Assembly (NCBI GenBank): GCA_017505745.1
Contig: JAFVOP010000005.1
Location: 1-32,686, forward strand
Direction: 5' to 3'
DNA from: Clostridia bacterium
Lineage (GTDB): Bacteria > Bacillota > Clostridia > Oscillospirales > CAG-272
DNA length: 32,686 bases
Every line of letters begins with the position of its first letter. Position 1 is the stretch's first letter. A program made the position numbers and the translations under genes. This document shows, piece after piece, positions 1 through 6,883 of this stretch. The notes beneath the pieces were generated by a model. It saw nothing but the letters and a program-made list of their open reading frames with translations, had not been told where the DNA came from and ran no database searches.

Positions 1-752
1 AGCCCGAAGTTTGACATGCCGCTGAGCACCATGAATACGTTTTCGCATCCGGCGGCAAAGCGGACCGCCCAGGACGCCACCGACCGGTCGGGATTGATCG
101 AACGGAAAAGCTCCTCCACACGTTTCGGCACGTTGGCAAGAATCCCTCCCTTTACCGGCTCCATAACGATAATGGGCTTGTTGTGCTTCACACAAACCTC
201 ATGGCAGGCACGCGATTGCACGCGCTCGTTATCGAGATCAAGATAGTTGAGCTGGATCTGCACGAAATCGACCTCGGGATGCTCGCAAAGGATCCGATCC
301 AGCATTTCGGCGCTGTCATGGAAGGAAAAGCCCATCTTGCGAACCCTTCCCTCGGCTTTCAGGCGCGAAACAAAGGCAAAGCTGTCGAATTTTTGCGCGG
401 TGGGATAGTTGCCCGCATGCAAGCTGTGAAGCAGATAGTAATCAAAATACTCTACGCCGCATTTTTGAAGCTGCTCGGCAAAGATCCGCTCCTGGTCACC
501 CTCTTCCTTGAGGAAGGAGCAAGGCAGCTTGCTGGCAAGCAAAAAGCTCTCGCGTGGATGACGGTCCACCAACACCTCTTTTACGATATGCTCACTTTGG
601 TAATCGTGATACATATAGGCCGTATCAAAATAGGTAAACCCGCGCGCCAAAAAATCATCTACCATGCGGCAGACCTGTGCTTTATCCACCGAGCGAGGAT
701 CGTTTTTATCCAACAGGGGCAAGCGCATCATGCCCATACCGAGTTTTTTCAT
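1..752 (-). CDS. Aldo/keto reductase, partial (C-terminus outside window)
   Basis: The reading frame runs from ATG at 752 off the left edge, giving about 250 residues without the C-terminus. The start is set by AAGGAG about 12 bases upstream. The protein opens MKKLGMGMMRLPL and carries the aldo/keto reductase tetrad: Asp and Tyr in FDTAYMYHD, Lys in LLASKLP and His in YYLLHS. The family reduces carbonyls with NAD(P)H in the cytoplasm; the substrate cannot be read from the sequence. Relatives with this kind of N-terminus often carry a C-terminal ferredoxin-like cluster domain, which would lie outside the window. The gene appears to be transcribed on its own from a consensus promoter just upstream. 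Confidence 0.9.
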   Translation of the reverse strand, partial: MKKLGMGMMRLPLLDKNDPRSVDKAQVCRMVDDFLARGFTYFDTAYMYHDYQSEHIVKEVLVDRHPRESFLLASKLPCSFLKEEGDQERIFAEQLQKCGVEYFDYYLLHSLHAGNYPTAQKFDSFAFVSRLKAEGRVRKMGFSFHDSAEMLDRILCEHPEVDFVQIQLNYLDLDNERVQSRACHEVCVKHNKPIIVMEPVKGGILANVPKRVEELFRSINPDRSVASWAVRFAAGCENVFMVLSGMSNFG

Positions 753-792
753 ATCATCCGTCTCCTTCGTCCTGTTTTCTGCTTCTACCTCT

Positions 793-821
793 ATTATACA
801 CGATAAAAAAGCGATTGTCAA
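793..821 (-). promoter_or_regulatory. Sigma-A promoter of the aldo/keto reductase gene
   Basis: On the minus strand the -35 box TTGACA (816-821) and the -10 box TATAAT (793-798) are separated by exactly 17 bp. Both boxes are perfect consensus. The predicted transcript starts near 786, about 35 bases before the ATG at 752. Confidence 0.85.
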
Positions 822-913
822 GAAAAAAAGCAGCCGTCAAAAAAGCGTAATGTTTTTAGCGGAGAATTTATAAAACATCTTGCTTTATTTGAACCGTAGT
901 AAACAAAATAATG

Positions 914-944
914 AATGCCGACAGACTTAAAATCTGTCGGCATT
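914..944 (-). terminator. Hairpin terminator after the histidine phosphatase gene
   Basis: AATGCCGACAGA (914-925) and TCTGTCGGCATT (933-944) form a perfect 12 bp stem with a 7-base loop. Read on the minus strand it lies about 30 bases after the phosphatase stop codon and is followed by CATTATTTTGTTT, a moderately T-rich tail. No plus-strand gene ends here, so minus-strand termination is the natural reading. Confidence 0.7.
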
Positions 945-973
945 TGCTATTCAGTAAATTGGAATTTGGTAAA

Positions 974-1543
974 CTAACATTCAAACAAATTATACTTTCG
1001 GATATTAACGCACTTCATGTCTTCAAAAGTAAACTCTACAACCCAAGGCATTAATTGTCTAATCTTATCAAAATCAGAATAACCAAAAGTTTCGTCATAG
1101 TAATTAATAATTGTACTTAATGCCGTTCCATGACTACCAACAACGATATTTTTATTTCTGTACTGATTCAATACTCTACTTAAAGCAAGAATATTTCTTT
1201 TTTGCACTTCCCTTAAACATTCGCCATCCGATAATTTATAGCTAAAATCTTCCCACTGCTTTTGGGAGAATGCATTAAAATCCTCTATCCACCCACTATC
1301 TATTCGCCGTTCCTTGAACTCATCAATAATGGTAATACCTAAGTCTCTTAGTTCTGCAAACTCAGAAACCGTATCAATTGCTCTTTTATACGGACTTGAC
1401 AGCACAATATCAATTTGTTTATCTGCTAAAAAATCCGTAACAAGCCTTCTATCCTTTAATCCCTTATTCGTAAGTTCTCTTGACATATCATCATGATTAT
1501 TATAATTAGGTTCTGCGTGCCTAACAAAATATATTGTTGTCAC
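974..1543 (-). CDS. Histidine phosphatase family protein (phosphoglycerate mutase-like)
   Basis: This 189-residue protein has the histidine phosphatase fold signature. The N-terminal RHAEP (residues 8-12) supplies the phospho-accepting His, the ELTNKGL segment follows, and VGSHGTAL near residue 138 supplies the second His. Such enzymes dephosphorylate small metabolites or proteins in the cytoplasm; the substrate is not predictable here. The start codon is GTG at 1543, chosen because GAGGTG lies 7 bases upstream and the family motif begins immediately. The gene is clearly more AT-rich than the biosynthetic genes nearby and sits beside a repeat-bounded element, which suggests an accessory or transferred origin. 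It appears monocistronic, with a hairpin terminator downstream. Confidence 0.85.
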   Translation of the reverse strand: MTTIYFVRHAEPNYNNHDDMSRELTNKGLKDRRLVTDFLADKQIDIVLSSPYKRAIDTVSEFAELRDLGITIIDEFKERRIDSGWIEDFNAFSQKQWEDFSYKLSDGECLREVQKRNILALSRVLNQYRNKNIVVGSHGTALSTIINYYDETFGYSDFDKIRQLMPWVVEFTFEDMKCVNIRKYNLFEC

Positions 1544-1596
1544 TACTTATCACCTCGTCAAATTCTTATTTATCGTTTACCTTTATCGCCGGTTTC

Positions 1597-1615
1597 GCCT
1601 TTGTAATACAAAGGC
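1597..1615. repeat. Short palindrome upstream of the phosphatase gene
   Basis: GCCTTTGT (1597-1604) and ACAAAGGC (1608-1615) form an 8 bp stem with a 3-base loop. A second small stem, GGCTT...AAGCC, begins at its right edge. Together they fill the space between the phosphatase start and the left arm of the DUF559 element. They may be remnants of the same repeat family or part of the phosphatase 5' region. No function is assigned. Confidence 0.4.
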
Positions 1616-1657
1616 TTCTGGCAAAGCCCATACCCCTAAGGTGGTTGCGCATCCAAA

Positions 1658-1701
1658 GGCTCTCCCTTTGGGAGAGCTCCCGCCGCAGGCGGGTGAGAGG
1701 G
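1658..1701 (-). repeat. Left arm of the DUF559 element (double hairpin)
   Basis: Read on the minus strand from the gene outward, the arm is CCCTCTCA, then a 6 bp stem CCCGCC-TGC-GGCGGG, then an 8 bp stem GCTCTCCC-AAA-GGGAGAGC, ending in CTTT. The second stem plus the short T-run resembles an intrinsic terminator pointing out of the element, and it lies directly after the stop codon of the DUF559 gene. Confidence 0.8.
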
Positions 1702-1705
1702 CGTT

Positions 1706-2083
1706 TTACGGCAAGTTTTCAATTCTCTCATTGATCACTCTATCGATCATTCGGCAAACGCCGTCAAAATTTTCATCTATGTCTTTATTGGAAAAGCGCA
1801 AAACATAAATTCCATATTTTTCAAGAATCTCAGTTCTTTCCGCGTCATGTGCTTTGCCTTGATTTGTATAGTGCTTTGAACCGTCAAGCTCTATCACAAG
1901 ACGAGCAATATGGCAATAAAAGTCTGCAATAAAATTATCTATAATCCGTTGCTTGTATATCTTTACCGGATAATATCGCAAAAAATCATACCACAAATGC
2001 TTTTCATGCCGAGTCATATTACGGCGTAAAATTCTTGCGACATTCAACAACTCATTATTTTTCTTTAACGGTTCTTGCTCCAT
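1706..2083 (-). CDS. DUF559 family endonuclease-like protein
   Basis: The 125-residue protein matches the DUF559 pattern (Pfam PF04480, related to Vsr and the PD-(D/E)XK nuclease fold). It shows an N-terminal basic helix with MTRHEKHLWYDFLR, then IADFYC with Asp54, IELDGSKHY with Glu65 and Asp67, then Asp80, Arg83 and the YGIYVLRFSN strand. Length is usual for the family. It probably nicks or cuts DNA, but no function is established for most members. Start ATG 2083 is preceded at 4 bases by GGAGAGGG, which is the inner end of the right repeat arm, so the repeat itself provides the ribosome binding site. The stop codon is 4 bases from the left arm. A promoter lies just outside the right arm. 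Confidence 0.85.
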   Translation of the reverse strand: MEQEPLKKNNELLNVARILRRNMTRHEKHLWYDFLRYYPVKIYKQRIIDNFIADFYCHIARLVIELDGSKHYTNQGKAHDAERTEILEKYGIYVLRFSNKDIDENFDGVCRMIDRVINERIENLP

Positions 2084-2087
2084 TTTA

Positions 2088-2131
2088 CCCTCTCCGTCGG
2101 CTACGCCGCCACCTCTCCCAAAGGGCGAGGC
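2088..2131 (+). repeat. Right arm of the DUF559 element (double hairpin)
   Basis: Read on the plus strand from the gene outward, the arm is CCCTCTCC, a stem GTCGGC-TAC-GCCGCC (one mismatch), a stem CCTCTCCC-AAA-GGGCGAGG (one mismatch), then CTTTTT. It has the same layout and length as the left arm but is inverted. Three stem pairs have changed on both sides so that pairing is kept. The arm lies in the 5' untranslated region of the DUF559 gene and contributes its Shine-Dalgarno sequence. Confidence 0.8.
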
Positions 2132-2145
2132 TTTTTGTTCGTCCC

Positions 2146-2174
2146 ATTATAACACAAATCGGCAGAGAAAACAA
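2146..2174 (-). promoter_or_regulatory. Likely promoter of the DUF559 gene
   Basis: On the minus strand, TTGTTT (2169-2174) and TATAAT (2146-2151) are separated by 17 bp. The predicted transcript starts near 2139, runs through the right repeat arm and reaches the ATG at 2083. The promoter lies outside the element boundaries. Confidence 0.65.
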
Positions 2175-2193
2175 GTTTTCTACCGATTTGTGT
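2152..2193. repeat. Long inverted repeat overlapping the DUF559 promoter
   Basis: The outer arms ACACAAATCGG and CCGATTTGTGT (11 bp, about 2153-2193) enclose a second stem GAAAAC-AA-GTTTTC. The palindrome covers the -35 box and spacer and abuts the -10 box. It may be an operator, or a terminator remnant for the membrane protein gene upstream. Its T-tail on the minus strand is poor, so a terminator role is uncertain. A 7 bp stem, TTCTCCG...CGGAGAA (2203-2226), lies next to it. Confidence 0.6.
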
Positions 2194-2255
2194 ACCTGTA
2201 AATTCTCCGTTAAGAATCGCGGAGAAAAGCGACGGCGTTCTTTTTTTGAAATCGG

Positions 2256-2630
2256 TTATTTTTTGCGGTAAATACCAAGGCTTGCGCCTCGCACAAAAAG
2301 CAAAAACCCAATTACGGGCATTTGAATGCTACAAATAATTTGACGGTAGGGTTCCGCCGTATTGCACAGTTCCAAAATGACCGTAGCAATCACCAGTACG
2401 AAAAATAACGCGATATTGATAAAATAGGTTACGTATGCAATCTCTCTTTTTGGTATCACATCCCGAAAGCGCCGATAAGTGAACCAATCCCAAAAGGATT
2501 GCCCTTTTTTGCGATCTTCTCTATGGCGCCTGTTTTTTATGACTGTTGGAAGATAAATCGCCATTAACCCTCTGGTCAAAAAAAACAGAAGCAGGAACGA
2601 AAGTGTAACCACCAATAAAATGCTCCACAT
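2256..2630 (-). CDS. Small membrane protein of unknown function
   Basis: The 124-residue protein is not recognised. It has an N-terminal hydrophobic segment (about 3-22) and a basic loop (NRRHREDRKKG). Two further hydrophobic segments follow, around YFINIALFFVLVIATVIL and IICSIQMPVIGFLLFV, and the tail is RGASLGIYRKK. This predicts a three-helix membrane protein with a cationic cytoplasmic loop. Start ATG 2630 has AAGGAAA upstream. It lies 33 bases after the metA stop codon on the same strand, so it could be read from the end of the amino acid operon, although its AT-rich composition differs from that operon. Confidence 0.6.
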   Translation of the reverse strand: MWSILLVVTLSFLLLFFLTRGLMAIYLPTVIKNRRHREDRKKGQSFWDWFTYRRFRDVIPKREIAYVTYFINIALFFVLVIATVILELCNTAEPYRQIICSIQMPVIGFLLFVRGASLGIYRKK

Positions 2631-2663
2631 AGTGATATTTTCCTTTCCCGTTGTTGCGCTCGG

Positions 2664-3581
2664 TTATTTCAGATTTCCCAAATCAAACGGCGTGGTCTGG
2701 TACACGAAGTAATTGAGCCAGTTGGAATAGAGCAGGTTTGCCGACGAGCGCCAGGTGGCAGGCGGCGTCTTTTTGGGATTGTCGTTCGGGAAATAGTTTT
2801 TCGGGATCTCGATCGGCTTGCCCGCCGTCAGATCGCGCACGTATTCGCGATTGAGGGTGTCGGCATCGTATTCGGGATGTCCCGTGATGAAGATCTGTCG
2901 GCCGTTTCGGGTGGACAGCGCAAACACACCCGCCTCCTCGGAGGAAGCCAGAATTTTGAGCTTGGAGACCTTTTCCACGTCCTCACGGCGAATCGTTGTG
3001 TGGCGCGAATGCGGCACCATAAACACGTCGTCAAAGCCGCGGAACAGGATCGAGCGCTTATAGTCGGCCTTGTGCGGGAAAATTCCAAACAGCTTTTTGT
3101 CGAGCTGGTATTTTGGGATTCCAAAATGATGGTACAGTCCCGCCTGAGCGCCCCAGCAAATGTGAAAGGTGCTGTGTACGTGCGTAAGGCTCCAATCCAT
3201 GATCTCGCAAAGCTCGTCCCAGTATTCCACCTCCTCAAACGGCAGATGCTCCACGGGTGCCCCCGTGATGATCATTCCGTCAAAATTGCGGTGGCGTACC
3301 TCCTCAAAGGTCGAATAAAACGCGAGCAAATGCTCCTCGGAGGTGTTTTTGGACTGATGCGATGCGGTGTGCATCAGGGTAAGCTCCACCTGGAGCGGCG
3401 TGTTGCCCAAAAGACGCGAAAACTGCGTTTCGGTCACCACCTTGGTGGGCATGAGGTTGAGAAGCAGGATCTGTAACGGACGGATATCCTGTCCGGACGC
3501 GCGGGTTTCGGTCATGACGAAGATATTCTCTTCGGTGAGCGTGCGCGTTGCGGGCAGTTCATTGGGAATTTTGATCGGCAT
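2664..3581 (-). CDS. metA: Homoserine O-acetyltransferase (MetA family)
   Basis: The 305-residue, full-length MetA-family protein activates homoserine for methionine synthesis. The catalytic Cys is Cys142 (HICWGAQAG) and the His235/Glu237 pair lies in ITGHPEYD. Residue 111 is Glu in the [10 protein letters not shown] motif. In this family Glu111 favours acetyl-CoA and Gly111 favours succinyl-CoA, so the enzyme is predicted to make O-acetylhomoserine despite the usual succinyltransferase name. The adjacent metY, 18 bases upstream, encodes the matching sulfhydrylase. Start ATG gives [11 protein letters not shown], the normal family N-terminus, with GGGAGG just upstream. No SAM riboswitch or T-box was seen in front of the pair. 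Confidence 0.95.
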   Translation of the reverse strand: MPIKIPNELPATRTLTEENIFVMTETRASGQDIRPLQILLLNLMPTKVVTETQFSRLLGNTPLQVELTLMHTASHQSKNTSEEHLLAFYSTFEEVRHRNFDGMIITGAPVEHLPFEEVEYWDELCEIMDWSLTHVHSTFHICWGAQAGLYHHFGIPKYQLDKKLFGIFPHKADYKRSILFRGFDDVFMVPHSRHTTIRREDVEKVSKLKILASSEEAGVFALSTRNGRQIFITGHPEYDADTLNREYVRDLTAGKPIEIPKNYFPNDNPKKTPPATWRSSANLLYSNWLNYFVYQTTPFDLGNLK

Positions 3582-3599
3582 GACGTTTCCCTCCCCCCG

Positions 3600-4883
3600 T
3601 TATACCGTTTCCAGCGCTTGCGCGAGGTCGGCGATTAGATCGTCGGCGCTTTCCAGACCGCAGGACAGACGAACCAGATCTCCCGATACGCCTGCGGCGA
3701 TCAGCTCCTCGTCGTTCATCTGGCGGTGCGTGGCACTTGCGGGATGCAGGCAGCAGGTGCGCGCATCGGCCACGTGGGTCTCAATGGCTGCAAGCCTCAA
3801 GTGCTTCATAAACTGCTCCGCCGCTTTGCGGCCGCCCTTCACGCCAAAGCTTACTACACCGCAGGTTCCCTTGGGCATGTATTTTTGCGCCAGCGCATAG
3901 TAGGGGCTGGATTCCAGTCCCGCATAGGTGACCCAGGTGATCTTTTCATGTCCCTCCAGGAATTTCGCAACCGCCAAAGCATTGGCGCAATGACGCTCCA
4001 TGCGAACATGCAGGCTTTCCAGCCCGAGATTGAGCAAAAATGCGCTCTGCGGTGCGGGAGTAGATCCGAAGTCACGCATAAGCTGCGCGGTTGCCTTGTA
4101 GATAAATGCGCCCTCTTTGCCAAATTTCTCGGCGTACACGATCCCGTGGTAGCTATCGTCGGGCGTACAAAGTCCGGGGAATTTCTCAGCGTGCGCCATC
4201 CAGTCAAACTTACCCGAATCCACGATGCAGCCGCCAACCGCCGCGCCGTGCCCGTCCATGTATTTGGTAGTGGAGTGCGTCACGATATCGGCGCCCCACT
4301 CGAAGGGACGGCAGTTTACGGGAGTGGCAAAGGTGTTGTCGATGATCAGCGGAACACCGTGCGCGTGTGCTGCCGTGGCAAACTTTTCAATGTCCAGCAC
4401 GGTGAGTGCGGGATTGGCGATGGTCTCACCAAACACCGCCTTGGTGTTGGGACAAAATGCCGCTTCCAGTTCCTCCGCACTGCAATCGGGGGTAACGAAG
4501 GTAAACTCAATGCCCATCTTTTTCATGGTAACGGCGAAAAGGTTGAACGTCCCTCCGTAGATGGTGGACGAGCAGACCACGTGGTCACCGCAGTTGGCAA
4601 TGTTGAATACGGCGTAGAAGTTTGCCGCCTGTCCGGAGGAGGTCAGCATAGCCGCCGTTCCACCCTCCAATTCGCAGATCTTAGCCGCCACCGTGTCACA
4701 GGTGGGGTTTTGCAAGCGCGAATAGAAGTATCCCGATGCCTCCAGATCGAACAGCTTACCCATATCCTCGCTGGTCTCATAGCGGAAGGTGGTGCTTTGC
4801 ACGATCGGGATCTGACGGGGCTCTCCGTTTCCGGGGCGATAGCCGCCCTGTACACATTTGGTTTCAATTTTGTAGTTGCTCAT
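3600..4883 (-). CDS. metY: O-acetylhomoserine sulfhydrylase (PLP enzyme)
   Basis: The 427-residue protein of the Cys/Met metabolism PLP family makes homocysteine from O-acetylhomoserine and sulfide. YSRLQNPT (54-62), TSSGQAA (81-87), the Asp of IDNTFATP and Lys207 in HSTTKYMDGHG, which forms the Schiff base with PLP, are all present. Length fits MetY rather than the shorter cystathionine synthases. An in-frame ATG at 5048 lies inside the upstream DAHP synthase gene; the start at 4883 is preferred because AAGGAG lies 8 bases upstream and MSNYKIETKCVQGGY matches the family. It sits between the DAHP synthase and metA genes in the same operon. Confidence 0.95.
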   Translation of the reverse strand: MSNYKIETKCVQGGYRPGNGEPRQIPIVQSTTFRYETSEDMGKLFDLEASGYFYSRLQNPTCDTVAAKICELEGGTAAMLTSSGQAANFYAVFNIANCGDHVVCSSTIYGGTFNLFAVTMKKMGIEFTFVTPDCSAEELEAAFCPNTKAVFGETIANPALTVLDIEKFATAAHAHGVPLIIDNTFATPVNCRPFEWGADIVTHSTTKYMDGHGAAVGGCIVDSGKFDWMAHAEKFPGLCTPDDSYHGIVYAEKFGKEGAFIYKATAQLMRDFGSTPAPQSAFLLNLGLESLHVRMERHCANALAVAKFLEGHEKITWVTYAGLESSPYYALAQKYMPKGTCGVVSFGVKGGRKAAEQFMKHLRLAAIETHVADARTCCLHPASATHRQMNDEELIAAGVSGDLVRLSCGLESADDLIADLAQALETV

Positions 4884-4917
4884 ATGATTTCTCCTTTTTG
4901 GAAACTCAAAATTCAAA

Positions 4918-5949
4918 TTACAGAACGTCGGCAATATCGTAAATGAGGCGCTCGGTCTTTTCCCAACCGAGACAGGGATCGGTGATCGATTTTCCGTAAA
5001 CTTCTTCGGATCCGATCTTCTGACAACCGTCCTCAATATAGCTCTCAATCATCAGCCCCTTTACAATGCTCTTTACATCCTTGGAGTAGCGGCAGCTGTG
5101 CAGCACTTCTTTGGCAATGCGCACCTGCTCAAGGTACTGTTTGCCGGAATTGGCATGGTTGGTGTCCACGATCACGGCAGGATTTTGCAATCCGCTCTTC
5201 TGATAGGTCTCGTACAGACCAATCAGATCCTCATAGTGATAATTGGGGAGCGACTGTCCGTGCGCGTTGACGTATCCGCGCAAAATCGCGTGCGCATAGG
5301 GATTGCCCATGCTCTTGACCTCCCAACCGCGGTAAAGGAACATGTGTGAATGCTGTGCCGCGGTGATCGAGTTCATCATAACCGTTATATCTCCTCCCGT
5401 GGGATTCTTCATACCAACGGGAATATCCAGTCCGCTCGCGGTCAGGCGGTGCTGTTGATTCTCCACCGATCGCGCGCCGATGGCTACGTAGGTCAGGATA
5501 TCCGAGAGATAGCGGTGATTTTCGGGATAAAGCATCTCGTCGGCACATCCAAACTCGGTTTCGGAAAGCGCTCTCATATGCAGCTTACGGATCGCAATGA
5601 TGCCCTTGAGCAGATCGGGATCGGCATTGGGATCGGGTTGATGAAGCATGCCCTTGTATCCGTCGCCCGTGGTACGGGGCTTGTTGGTATAGATACGCGG
5701 AACGATCAGGATCTTGTCGGCCACCTTGTCCTGTACCTTGCGCAGGCGGTAAATATAATCAAGCACCGAATCCTCATGATCTGCGGAGCACGGCCCGATC
5801 ACGAGAATGAAACGGTCGGATTCTCCGGAGAAAACCTTTTTCAATTCGTCCACGCAATGCTTTCTGCGGGCTGCATTTTCTTCGGAGAGCGGGAATTGCT
5901 CCTTTACCTCCTGCGGAATCGGTAATTTGCGGTAAAAATTCATATTCAT
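4918..5949 (-). CDS. aroF: 3-deoxy-7-phosphoheptulonate (DAHP) synthase, class I
   Basis: The 343-residue enzyme commits phosphoenolpyruvate and erythrose 4-phosphate to the shikimate pathway. It is of the AroF/G/H (type I-alpha) kind: GPCSAD with the metal-binding Cys54, PRIYTNKPRTTGDGYKG, VGMKNPTGGD and VDTNHANSGK are present. Enzymes of this subclass are generally feedback-inhibited by aromatic amino acids through the core barrel and its N-terminal extension, so this is a likely control point. The effector cannot be read here. Start ATG 5949 is chosen over the ATG two codons later because GAGGAAG lies 9 bases upstream. The symbol is generic among aroF, aroG and aroH. Confidence 0.95.
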   Translation of the reverse strand: MNMNFYRKLPIPQEVKEQFPLSEENAARRKHCVDELKKVFSGESDRFILVIGPCSADHEDSVLDYIYRLRKVQDKVADKILIVPRIYTNKPRTTGDGYKGMLHQPDPNADPDLLKGIIAIRKLHMRALSETEFGCADEMLYPENHRYLSDILTYVAIGARSVENQQHRLTASGLDIPVGMKNPTGGDITVMMNSITAAQHSHMFLYRGWEVKSMGNPYAHAILRGYVNAHGQSLPNYHYEDLIGLYETYQKSGLQNPAVIVDTNHANSGKQYLEQVRIAKEVLHSCRYSKDVKSIVKGLMIESYIEDGCQKIGSEEVYGKSITDPCLGWEKTERLIYDIADVL

Positions 5950-5998
5950 AGCGATATACTTCCTCTTAAAATGGTTTCAGTGTTTCAAAGTTTCAAAT

Positions 5999-6862
5999 TC
6001 AATGTTTCGGCTTGTCAAAACGTCCGCGACGCGCGGTAGAAAGACGCATAGCCTCTCGCATGCCCTCGCGGTCACCCATGGCGAGCATGTAGCGGAAGCG
6101 CGAAAATTCAGCGGCAAAGCAATCCATCTGGCGGAGCAGCTCGTCGCGATTGAGCAAAAACAACTCCGACCACATCTCGTCATTGATCTTCGCGATACGC
6201 GTCAGATCGCGGAACGAGTCTCCGGTATATTCCTCCAGGGAGGGGCTGTCATTACAGGTCATCAACGTAACCGCGATGCAGTGAGTAAGCTGGGAAAGAA
6301 ACGCGATCATTTCATCGTGTTTTTGCGGAGTCAGCTCGGTAATCCGCGCAAAACCCAGCAGGCGCCCCAGCTCATAGCAGAGCGCGATCGCTTCGGGGGT
6401 ATTTTTCTCGGTGGGGGTGATGATAAAATTTGCGCCCTGAAATACGCTATCGTCGCTATATTCCACGCCGCTTCTTTCACGTCCCGCCATGGGGTGCGCC
6501 GCGATGAACTCCACGTCCTCGCGCAGAAGCGACTGCACGGTCTGTACAATGCTCCGTTTTACACCCGTTACATCGGTAATCAGTGTTCCCGAGCGGAAAA
6601 AATGCTGATAGTCTCTGAGCCAATCCACAAACACCTGCGGGTAAAGCGCGAACACGATCAGGTCGGCGTTTCCAATCAAAATGGGATCCACCTCGGTAGT
6701 TCCCGACTCGATCATACCGAGCGACAGCGCGTAATCAATATCCTTTTGTTCTTTGGTTATGCAACGAACGTGAAATCCCTGTTTGGTCAGTGCACGCGCA
6801 TAGCCGCCGCCGATCACACCGAGACCCACGATCAATATGTTGGTATCCTTGGTTAATTTCAT
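5999..6862 (-). CDS. tyrA: Prephenate dehydrogenase
   Basis: The 287-residue NAD(P)-dependent enzyme oxidises prephenate to 4-hydroxyphenylpyruvate, the tyrosine precursor. The dinucleotide-binding loop GLGVIGG is at residues 13-19. His122 in AAHPMAG and His193 in SQLTHCIA are the expected active-site region histidines. The protein ends at about the catalytic domain, so the C-terminal ACT domain found in many Bacillota TyrA proteins is absent. Tyrosine feedback would then have to act elsewhere, for example on the DAHP synthase. It follows aroA by 21 bases, within the operon. Confidence 0.95.
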   Translation of the reverse strand: MKLTKDTNILIVGLGVIGGGYARALTKQGFHVRCITKEQKDIDYALSLGMIESGTTEVDPILIGNADLIVFALYPQVFVDWLRDYQHFFRSGTLITDVTGVKRSIVQTVQSLLREDVEFIAAHPMAGRERSGVEYSDDSVFQGANFIITPTEKNTPEAIALCYELGRLLGFARITELTPQKHDEMIAFLSQLTHCIAVTLMTCNDSPSLEEYTGDSFRDLTRIAKINDEMWSELFLLNRDELLRQMDCFAAEFSRFRYMLAMGDREGMREAMRLSTARRGRFDKPKH

Positions 6863-6883
6863 AGAGAAATCTCTTTCTTTCGT

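Larger units (their letters stand above)
1658..2131 (-). mobile_element. Compact candidate mobile element: DUF559 gene between inverted double-hairpin arms
   Basis: A 474 bp unit consists of a 44 bp left arm (1658-1701), 4 bp, a 378 bp gene on the minus strand, 4 bp, and a 44 bp right arm (2088-2131). The right arm, reverse-complemented, matches the left at 33 of 44 positions. Almost nothing in the unit is outside gene or arms. The inverted arms around one nuclease-like gene recall nuclease- or transposase-driven repeat systems such as RAYT/REP, but that comparison is inference. No target-site duplication was found. The arms could instead be ordinary genomic repeats flanking the gene by chance. 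Confidence 0.5.

Noticed and set aside
1566-1615. A possible C-terminal remnant of a gene (minus-strand frame ending ...GETGDKGKR stop) just upstream of the phosphatase
   Set aside because: Only about a dozen codons, other frames are equally open, and it overlaps a palindrome. There is no support for a pseudogene.
1640-2150. Target-site duplications at the ends of the DUF559 element
   Set aside because: Flanks were compared by eye; only a shared A-run next to both arms was found, which may belong to the repeat itself.
2877-3476. Long open frames on the plus strand opposite metA, metY (3726-4946), tyrA (6002-6856) and aroC (10979-11641)
   Set aside because: They lie antisense to complete conserved enzymes, have no plausible ribosome sites or domains, and arise from codon bias on the coding strand.
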